The notes beneath the pieces are model-generated. The model saw only the letters and a list, made by a program, of their open reading frames with translations. It searched no databases and was not told the DNA's origin. Shown piece after piece: positions 7,126 to 12,003 of a DNA stretch of 12,003 nucleotides. The stretch lies in contig DDEX01000083.1 of NCBI GenBank assembly GCA_002336845.1, positions 1-12,003 on the forward strand, written 5' to 3'. The translations under genes and the position numbers were made by a program. Position 1 is the stretch's first letter. Each line of letters starts with the position of its first letter. This stretch comes from Rhodobacteraceae bacterium UBA1943. Lineage in GTDB: Bacteria > Pseudomonadota > Alphaproteobacteria > Rhodobacterales > Rhodobacteraceae.

Positions 7126-7815
7126 ATGAGTGATTTCAGAAGATATGCGGTCTATTACGCGCCCCGCCGTGGCGATTTCGCCGAGGCGGCGGCCGAATGG
7201 CTGGGATGGGATGTGGCAAGCGGCAAGGCGGTGGCACAGCCTGACCTGCCCGGATTGCCGCGCGCCCTGCACGAGCTGACGGTCGCACCACGCAAATACG
7301 GCTTTCACGGCACGATCAAGGCGCCCTTCCGGCTGGCGCAGGGCGCAACGGAAGGCCAGTTGCAAACCGCTGCCGCCGGGCTTGCCCGCCGCCTTGCCCC
7401 GGCCCGTATGCCGGGGCTGAAGCTGGCGCATCTGGGCGGGTTTCTGGCGCTGGTGCCGGATGGGGATGAGGCCGGATTGATGACGCTGGCCGCCGAGGTG
7501 GTGCGGGGCCTTGACGCCTTTCGCGCGCCCCTGACGCCCGAAGAGCGCGCCCGTCGCAAGCCCGAAGCCCTCTCGCCGCGCAAGCGCGAGCTGCTGGACC
7601 AATGGGGCTATCCGCATGTGATGGAGCTGTTCCGTTTTCACCTTACGCTCAGCGACGATCTGCCCGAGGATCAGATCATCCCCGTGGCCAAGGTTGCCGC
7701 CGACTGGTTTGCCCCGGTGATCCCCGCGCCCTTCGTGGTCGAGGATCTGTGCCTGTTCGGCGAGGATTTTCAGGGCCGGTTCCATCTGATCGGCCGTCAC
7801 GCGCTGACCGGCTGA
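7126..7815 (+). CDS. DUF1045 2H-phosphoesterase-like phosphonate metabolism protein
   Basis: This 229-aa protein of the DUF1045 family is found with phn genes in many alphaproteobacteria. It carries the two HxT motifs of the 2H phosphoesterase (LigT-like) fold: YGFHGTIKAPF with His61/Thr63 and FRFHLTLS with His172/Thr174. Enzymes of that fold open cyclic phosphodiesters, so it may act on the 5-phosphoribosyl 1,2-cyclic phosphate made by C-P lyase; this is inference. It lies on the strand opposite to the phn operon. Its 3' end overlaps the 3' end of phnN by 19 bp (7797-7815), and its 5' end faces phnM across a 95-bp gap with a Pho-box-like site. The ATG at 7126 has AGGG seven nt upstream. Confidence 0.9.
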   Translation: MSDFRRYAVYYAPRRGDFAEAAAEWLGWDVASGKAVAQPDLPGLPRALHELTVAPRKYGFHGTIKAPFRLAQGATEGQLQTAAAGLARRLAPARMPGLKLAHLGGFLALVPDGDEAGLMTLAAEVVRGLDAFRAPLTPEERARRKPEALSPRKRELLDQWGYPHVMELFRFHLTLSDDLPEDQIIPVAKVAADWFAPVIPAPFVVEDLCLFGEDFQGRFHLIGRHALTG

Positions 7816-8336
7816 AGGGCCGCCAGAAACCGCGCGACGCCTTCGGCAAGGGGGCCGTCGTTGCGCACGTCGATCACGCGCAGGCCTTCGGGCAACTCAT
7901 AACTGGCGCGCTGAACCCGGGCCTCGATATCTTCGCGCGTTTCGCGGCCCCGGGCCATCAGACGCTCGATCAGCACGGCAGAGGGGGCGGTGACGCGGAT
8001 CACCGTCAGGTCGGGAAACCGCGCCGCAGCCACCGGCAGCGCGGCACGAGACCCGTTGAACAGCAGCGGGCCATCGGCCATGGGGGCAAGCTCGGTTTCA
8101 GGAATGGCATAGTGCAGACCATGGGCACGCCAGTGCAGCGCGAACTGGCCCGCCGCCAGCCGCAGGGCGAATTCGGCCTCGGTCACGCCCTCATAATCCT
8201 CGCCCCCGGCGCTTTCGGGCCGGGTGATGACGCGGCGCACCAGCGCGATGTCGGGCCGCGCGGCGCGGGCAGCGGCCATCAGCGTATCCTTGCCCGCCCC
8301 CGAGGGGCCGACAACGGCGAACAGCCTGCCGCTCAT
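7797..8336 (-). CDS. phnN: Ribose 1,5-bisphosphate phosphokinase
   Basis: PhnN phosphorylates ribose 1,5-bisphosphate with ATP to give PRPP, the last step of the C-P lyase pathway. This 179-aa protein has a guanylate-kinase-like P-loop fold. Walker A is VVGPSGAGKDTL (Gly10 to Lys16), followed by VRRVITRPESAGGEDYEGVTEAEF, HWRAHGLHYAIP and the LMARGRETREDIEAR lid. The start at 8336 is chosen because its ATG overlaps the phnL stop in an ATGA (8336-8333) and yields the family N-terminus; the longer frame adds a Gly/Pro-rich extension that merely reads through the end of phnL. The Shine-Dalgarno is weak, so translation is probably coupled to phnL. It is the last minus-strand gene before the opposing DUF1045 gene, and the two overlap at their 3' ends. 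Confidence 0.94.
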   Translation of the reverse strand: MSGRLFAVVGPSGAGKDTLMAAARAARPDIALVRRVITRPESAGGEDYEGVTEAEFALRLAAGQFALHWRAHGLHYAIPETELAPMADGPLLFNGSRAALPVAAARFPDLTVIRVTAPSAVLIERLMARGRETREDIEARVQRASYELPEGLRVIDVRNDGPLAEGVARFLAALQPVSA

Positions 8337-9016
8337 GCCGCCACCGCCGGGCGGAAGCCGGTCACATCGACCAGCCTGTCGCACACCCGGTCGCGCGCGC
8401 CTTCGTCGTGAAAGATGCCAAGAATGGCGGCACCGCCTGCCTTGGCTTCTTCGATCAGGGTCAGCACGACCTCGCGGTTCGCGGCATCAAGGCTGGCGGT
8501 GGGTTCGTCCAGCAGCATCACCGGCCAAGGGTGAATGAAGCCGCGCGCGATGTTCACTCGCTGTTGCTCGCCCCCCGAAAAGGTGGTGGGCGACAGCGAC
8601 CAGAGGCGTTCTGGAATGTTCAGCCGGGCCAGCAGCGCCATTGCCCGGTCGCGCGCCTGTTCCGCCGGAACGCCCAGGTTCAGCAGCGGTTCGGCCACCA
8701 CATCCACGGTGGGCACACGCGGCACCACGCGCAGGAACTGGCTGACATAGCCAAGGGTTGACCGGCGCAACGCAATGATCTCGCGCGGTTCGGCGCGGGC
8801 CACATCGACGCCTGCCACCAATATCTGACCCGATGCAGCCAGATAATTCCCCCAGATCATCCGCATCAGCGTGGATTTCCCGGAACCCGACGCGCCCACC
8901 AGCCCCACACATTCCCCGGTGCTCACCGTCAGGGCCGCACCCTGCATCACCGGAATGACCGCGCCGCCCTGATTGTGCAGCGTGAAGGTCTTGGACAGGT
9001 CGGAGATCGCAATCAT
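8333..9016 (-). CDS. phnL: C-P lyase system ABC-type ATPase subunit
   Basis: This 227-aa ABC ATPase is very similar in pattern to E. coli PhnL: SKTFTLHNQGG at the N-terminus, Walker A GASGSGKST (41-49), then YVSQFLRVVPRV, LNIPERLWSLSPTTFSGGEQQRVNIARGF (signature motif), Walker B VMLLDEPTASLD and GIFHDE (H-loop). PhnL is needed for phosphonate breakdown and binds the C-P lyase core rather than a membrane transporter. Three start codons are in frame (9031, 9022, 9016). The one at 9016 is chosen because it gives the family start MIAISDLSKTF, has GGAAA 8 nt upstream (9029-9025) and forms an ATGA overlap with the corA stop. Its downstream neighbour phnN also begins by an ATGA overlap. Confidence 0.95.
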   Translation of the reverse strand: MIAISDLSKTFTLHNQGGAVIPVMQGAALTVSTGECVGLVGASGSGKSTLMRMIWGNYLAASGQILVAGVDVARAEPREIIALRRSTLGYVSQFLRVVPRVPTVDVVAEPLLNLGVPAEQARDRAMALLARLNIPERLWSLSPTTFSGGEQQRVNIARGFIHPWPVMLLDEPTASLDAANREVVLTLIEEAKAGGAAILGIFHDEGARDRVCDRLVDVTGFRPAVAA

Positions 9017-9960
9017 AGCCATCGTTTCCATTTGAAAAACAGGAAGGTGCCGATGGCAGAGGCCACCATCAGGCCAAGGGCCATGGGATAGCCCCAGGAC
9101 CAGTTCAGTTCGGGCATGCTGGCAAAGTTCATGCCATAGGCCGAGGCGATCAGGGTAGGCGGCAGGAAGATCACCGCCACGACCGAGACGATTTTCACCG
9201 TGGTGTTCTGCGCCACCGAAATCATGCCCAATGTCAGATCAGAGGCCATGGCGATGCGGTTGGTCAGAAAGTCGCCATGCACCTCCAGCGCCTGAATGTC
9301 GCGCATCAGGCCCTTGACCACGGGCTTTAACGCATCGGCGCCCTCGGGCAGCGACTGGCCGAAATAGCTTACCGCACGTTCCAGCGTCAGCAGCGACAGG
9401 CGGACCTTGCCGATCAAATCGCTTTCGCGGGACACGTCGCGCAAGGATTTCGCAAGGTCGCGGTCATTGCCTTCGGCGTGAAACACATCCTTGGAAATCT
9501 CGTCCAGCGATTTGCCCGCACCTTCCAGCAGGTCGGCCAGCCGCCCGATGATTTCCTCCAGCAGCGACAGGAACAGTCGCTTGGGGTCGCCGCAGCCGGG
9601 GCCAACCTTGTCGGCGCGGGTGGGATAGGTTTCAAACGGGCGCGGCGCATGGTGGCGCACCGTCACCAGCCGGTTGGGCATCAGCACAAAGCAGACCGGG
9701 CCAGAGATGGGGTTTTTCGTCTCTGACAGGCCGGGCAGAACCACTGTCAGATAGTCGGCGCCGTTTTCACGGTAAAGGCGATTGGAAATCTCGATCTCTT
9801 CCATATCGGCCAGTGTCGGCACATCCACACCCAGATCGCGCACCTTCGCCACCTGTTCCGGCATGGGCCGGTACAGGTCCACCCACAGCGCCTGATCAAG
9901 GTCGGTGGACAGGGGAAGCTGGGTCAGTTTCGCGCCATCGGCGGCATAGGCGAAAAGCAT
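9013..9960 (-). CDS. corA: CorA-family magnesium/divalent cation channel
   Basis: This 315-aa inner-membrane protein has the typical length for CorA, a pentameric Mg2+ (also Co2+, Ni2+) channel. It has a long cytoplasmic N-terminal domain ending in a charged helix (SLEEIIG... to ...VHGDFLTNRIAMAS). Two C-terminal membrane helices follow (roughly IVSVVAVIFLPPTLIASAYG and MALGLMVASAIGTFLFF). The first ends in the selectivity motif YGMNF (Gly276-Met277-Asn278), followed by MPEL, and the basic tail KWKRWL lies in the cytoplasm. GMN rather than GVN favours CorA over ZntB. It sits inside the phn operon: the start is 3 nt after the phnK stop with AGGTG 6 nt upstream, and its stop overlaps the phnL start (ATGA). 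The placement implies co-expression with C-P lyase; a role in that pathway is inference. Confidence 0.95.
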   Translation of the reverse strand: MLFAYAADGAKLTQLPLSTDLDQALWVDLYRPMPEQVAKVRDLGVDVPTLADMEEIEISNRLYRENGADYLTVVLPGLSETKNPISGPVCFVLMPNRLVTVRHHAPRPFETYPTRADKVGPGCGDPKRLFLSLLEEIIGRLADLLEGAGKSLDEISKDVFHAEGNDRDLAKSLRDVSRESDLIGKVRLSLLTLERAVSYFGQSLPEGADALKPVVKGLMRDIQALEVHGDFLTNRIAMASDLTLGMISVAQNTTVKIVSVVAVIFLPPTLIASAYGMNFASMPELNWSWGYPMALGLMVASAIGTFLFFKWKRWL

Positions 9961-9963
9961 GGG

Positions 9964-10749
9964 TCACACCTGAAGGATCGAGGATACCAACAGTTGCGTA
10001 TAGCCATGTTGCGGATCGTCCAAGACCTGATCGGTCAGGCCTTGTTCAACAACATGCCCCGATTTCATCACCATCAGGCGATGGGCCAGCAGGCGCACCA
10101 CGGCAAGGTCATGCGTGACGATGATCACCGACAGGCCAAGATCGCGCACAAGGCCGCGCAGCAGGTCCAGGAGGCGGGCCTGAACGCTCACGTCCAGACC
10201 GCCGGTCGGTTCATCCATGAACACAAGACGCGGGCCGGTCACGAGGTTGCGGGCGATTTGCAGGCGTTGCTGCATTCCGCCTGAAAACTGGCGCGGGCGG
10301 TCGTCGATGCGGTCGGCGGCGATTTCCACCCGGCCCAGCCAGTCGGTGGCCTTTTCGCGGATGTCGCCATAGTGGCGCGCCCCCACGGCCATCAACCGCT
10401 CGCCCACGTTGCCGCCTGCCGTCACGCCCATGCGCAGCCCGTCGCGCGGGTTCTGGTGGACAAAGGCCCAGTCGGTGCGGCCAAGGCGGCGGCGGTCGGG
10501 TTCGGCCATTTGCAGCACATCGCGCGGGCCTTGGGCGGTCTGAAAGATCACCTCGCCCGTATCCGGCGTCTGGTGGCCCGCAAGGCAGGACAGCAGGGTG
10601 GACTTGCCGGAGCCGGATTCACCCACGATGCCCAGCACCTCACCGGGGTAAAGGTTGAACGACACATCGGCACAGCCGATGCGCGGGCCGTAACGCTTGG
10701 TCAGGTTGCGGACGCTCAGCAGCGGGCGGGTTTCGGTCATCGCGTTCAT
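9964..10749 (-). CDS. phnK: C-P lyase system ABC-type ATPase subunit
   Basis: This 261-aa ABC ATPase resembles dipeptide-transport ATPases, as PhnK does. In E. coli, PhnK docks on the PhnGHIJ core, near PhnJ, and is required for in vivo cleavage. Motifs in order are Walker A GESGSGKST (43-51), Q-loop FVHQNPRDGLRM (typical of PhnK), signature FSGGMQQRLQIARNL, Walker B LVFMDEPTGGLD and H-loop VTHDLAV. The start at 10749 is supported by a perfect AGGAGG (10762-10757) with 7-nt spacing and by the ATGA overlap with the phnJ stop; the longer upstream frame only reads through phnJ. A second in-frame ATG at 10740 is less well placed. corA follows after 3 nt. Confidence 0.95.
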   Translation of the reverse strand: MNAMTETRPLLSVRNLTKRYGPRIGCADVSFNLYPGEVLGIVGESGSGKSTLLSCLAGHQTPDTGEVIFQTAQGPRDVLQMAEPDRRRLGRTDWAFVHQNPRDGLRMGVTAGGNVGERLMAVGARHYGDIREKATDWLGRVEIAADRIDDRPRQFSGGMQQRLQIARNLVTGPRLVFMDEPTGGLDVSVQARLLDLLRGLVRDLGLSVIIVTHDLAVVRLLAHRLMVMKSGHVVEQGLTDQVLDDPQHGYTQLLVSSILQV

Positions 10750-11624
10750 TCCGCGGCCTCCTGCGACGGGGTTCCCAACCTTCCGACATGCCCCGCCTCG
10801 CGCCGCGTGCGGCAAAAGTCGGTGTCGGAGCAGACAAACATCCGCCCGCCATGATCGTCGGTGATCACCTCATCCAGATAGCTTTCGCTTGCGCCGCACA
10901 GGTCGCAGTCATGCGGGGCCTTCGAGGGTTCAAAGGGATGGTCGTCGAAATCAAGGCTGACGACATGGGTAAAGGGCGGCAAGGCATAGATGCGCTGTTC
11001 ACGCCCGGCACCGAACAGTTGCAGGGCGGGCGAGTTCGACAGTTTCGGATTGTCGAATTTCGGGATGGGCGAGGGGTCCATCACATAGCGCCCTTCAACC
11101 TTCACCGGATAGGCGTAGGACGTCGCAATGGCGCCGTGACGGGCAATGTCCTCATACAGCTTGACGTGCATCAGGCCGTATTCCTCAAGGCTGTGCATCT
11201 TGCGGGTTTCGGTCTCTCGCGGTTCCAGAAAGCGCAGCGGCTCGGGGATCGGCACCTGATAGACAAGGATCTGGTCCTTGGTCAGCGCCGCTTCGGGAAT
11301 GCGGTGGCGGGTCTGGATCACGGTCGCTTCGGCGGTGGCCTCGGTCGTGGCGACCTCGGCAGTGCGTTGAAAGAACTTGCGGATCGAAACGGCGTTGGTG
11401 GTGTCATCCGCGCCCTGATCGATCACCTTCAGCACATCTTCCGGCATCAGGCAGGCGGCAGTTACCTGCACGCCGCCGGTGCCCCAGCCATAGGGCATAG
11501 GCATCTCGCGGCTGGCGAAAGGCACCTGATAGCCGGGCACAGCGACGCCCTTCAGGATGGCGCGGCGGATCATCCGCTTGGTCTGTTCGTCGAGGTAGGC
11601 GAAGTTGTAGGCTTGGTCGGTCAT
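10746..11624 (-). CDS. phnJ: Carbon-phosphorus lyase core subunit (radical SAM)
   Basis: PhnJ is the catalytic radical-SAM subunit that breaks the C-P bond of ribosyl 1-phosphonate 5-phosphate, releasing the alkane and the 1,2-cyclic phosphate. The protein is 292 aa. The four key cysteines are present in CDLC (Cys240, Cys243), FVCSDTDFC (Cys265, Cys271), aligning with E. coli Cys241, Cys244 and Cys266 (iron-sulfur cluster) and Cys272 (thiyl radical). Other blocks are YNFAYLDEQTKRMIRRAILK, PYGWGTGGVQVTA, TRHRIPE, and EYGLMHVKLYEDI. The ATG at 11624 has AAGAGG 7 nt upstream (11637-11632) and overlaps the stop of the DUF559 gene in an ATGA. The C-terminal tail past the last cysteine is somewhat longer than in E. 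coli and carries the AGGAGG for phnK. Confidence 0.98.
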   Translation of the reverse strand: MTDQAYNFAYLDEQTKRMIRRAILKGVAVPGYQVPFASREMPMPYGWGTGGVQVTAACLMPEDVLKVIDQGADDTTNAVSIRKFFQRTAEVATTEATAEATVIQTRHRIPEAALTKDQILVYQVPIPEPLRFLEPRETETRKMHSLEEYGLMHVKLYEDIARHGAIATSYAYPVKVEGRYVMDPSPIPKFDNPKLSNSPALQLFGAGREQRIYALPPFTHVVSLDFDDHPFEPSKAPHDCDLCGASESYLDEVITDDHGGRMFVCSDTDFCRTRREAGHVGRLGTPSQEAAE

Positions 11625-11965
11625 GATTTGGCCTCTTCGGCGATCCGTTGCAGGCAGCCGGGCAGGTTGCCCAGCACATCGTGGTTCCAGAACCGTAGGA
11701 TGCGATAGCCGCGCGCCGCCAGCGCAGCATCGCGCGGGGCATCGACGGCGGGATTGTGCTGGCCGCCGTCAAGCTCGATGATCAGGCGATGCGCCGGGAT
11801 CAGGAAGTCCACGATGAAGGGGCCGATGGGGGCCTGACGGCGCACCGACAGGCCAAGGAAGCGATGGGCGCGCAGGTGGTGCCACAGACGCCTCTCTGTC
11901 TCGGTCATGCCGGCGCGCAGGGCGCGGGCGTGCATCTTGTGAATGTCGCTGTGGAAACCGGACAT
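11621..11965 (-). CDS. DUF559 (Vsr/PD-(D/E)XK-like) nuclease-family protein
   Basis: This 114-aa small DUF559 protein belongs to a family related to very-short-patch-repair endonucleases with the PD-(D/E)XK fold. Visible blocks are MTETERRLWHHLRAHRF, RRQAPIGPFIVDF (Asp53), HRLIIELDGGQHN (Glu64, Asp66, then Gly-Gly-Gln-His) and GYRILRFWNHDVLGNL. The active-site spacing resembles that of the fold, but nuclease activity is not established for most members. The start at 11965 has a GGGAGGGGG stretch 8 nt upstream, itself part of a C-rich repeat (11974-12003); later ATGs at 11935 and 11908 are possible. The stop overlaps the phnJ start (ATGA), so it is translated in the phn operon, in the place where phnI normally precedes phnJ. 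DUF559 is not a known component of C-P lyase. Confidence 0.88.
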   Translation of the reverse strand: MSGFHSDIHKMHARALRAGMTETERRLWHHLRAHRFLGLSVRRQAPIGPFIVDFLIPAHRLIIELDGGQHNPAVDAPRDAALAARGYRILRFWNHDVLGNLPGCLQRIAEEAKS

Positions 11966-11973
11966 GCGGGCGA

Positions 11974-12003
11974 CCCCCTCCCTGGCCCTCCCCCTGGCAG
12001 GGG
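11974..12003. repeat. C-rich palindromic intergenic repeat (cut by window edge)
   Basis: The stretch is built from CCCTCCCTGG / CCCTCCCCCTGG units and ends in a perfect dyad, CCCCTG-G-CAGGGG (11991-12003), which may extend past the edge. C-rich palindromes of this kind recur dispersed in alphaproteobacterial genomes, often beside DUF559 genes. The left part doubles as the Shine-Dalgarno of the DUF559 gene. The gene expected upstream (phnI) is not visible. Confidence 0.5.

Noticed and set aside
8337..8384. Longer N-terminus of phnN starting at 8384
   Set aside because: It would add a Gly/Pro-rich extension read through the phnL 3' end; the ATGA-coupled start at 8336 gives the family N-terminus.
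10788..11708. Plus-strand open frame of 306 codons opposite phnJ
   Set aside because: phnJ is certain from its four cysteines; the opposite frame has no family resemblance and its start lacks support.

Overview
The window looks like part of the chromosome of a GC-rich alphaproteobacterium, most likely of the Rhodobacteraceae/Paracoccaceae. The grounds are high GC with GC-ending codons, an RTX protein that begins like many Rhodobacteraceae homologues and ends in a Hint domain, and a C-P lyase (phn) cluster that includes a DUF1045 gene. No mobile-element genes, tRNAs, rRNAs or CRISPR arrays were seen.

Layout. Positions 1-931 (minus) hold the N-terminal half of acetyl-CoA synthetase, cut by the window edge. 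A gap of about 450 bp (932-1378) is partly AT-rich and carries a paired-octamer operator candidate resembling the ScfR/PccR/RamB motif. Positions 1379-4348 (plus) encode a large calcium-binding RTX protein with a C-terminal Hint (hedgehog/intein) domain. Positions 4427-5819 hold a divergent pair: a glutathione S-transferase-like gene (minus) and a YafY-type HTH-WYL regulator (plus), with two imperfect inverted repeats between them.

From 5894 to the right edge lies a phosphonate-degradation cluster. On the minus strand, in transcription order, come a DUF559 nuclease-like gene, phnJ, phnK, corA, phnL and phnN, every junction being a 4-bp ATGA overlap or a 3-bp gap. A DUF1045 2H-phosphoesterase gene on the plus strand overlaps phnN tail to tail. 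It is divergent from phnM (minus), and the phnM/DUF1045 gap holds a perfect 7+2+7 palindrome that also reads as a PHO box.

How it fits together. PhnN makes PRPP from ribose 1,5-bisphosphate. PhnM releases pyrophosphate from the ribosyl triphosphate phosphonate. PhnJ breaks the C-P bond, and PhnK and PhnL are the ABC-type ATPases of the complex. phnG, phnH and phnI are expected beyond position 12003. No phnP is visible, and the DUF1045 protein is a plausible functional substitute. The most unusual points are the Mg2+ channel gene corA between phnK and phnL, the DUF559 gene coupled to phnJ, and the inverted DUF1045 gene with its Pho-box-like site.
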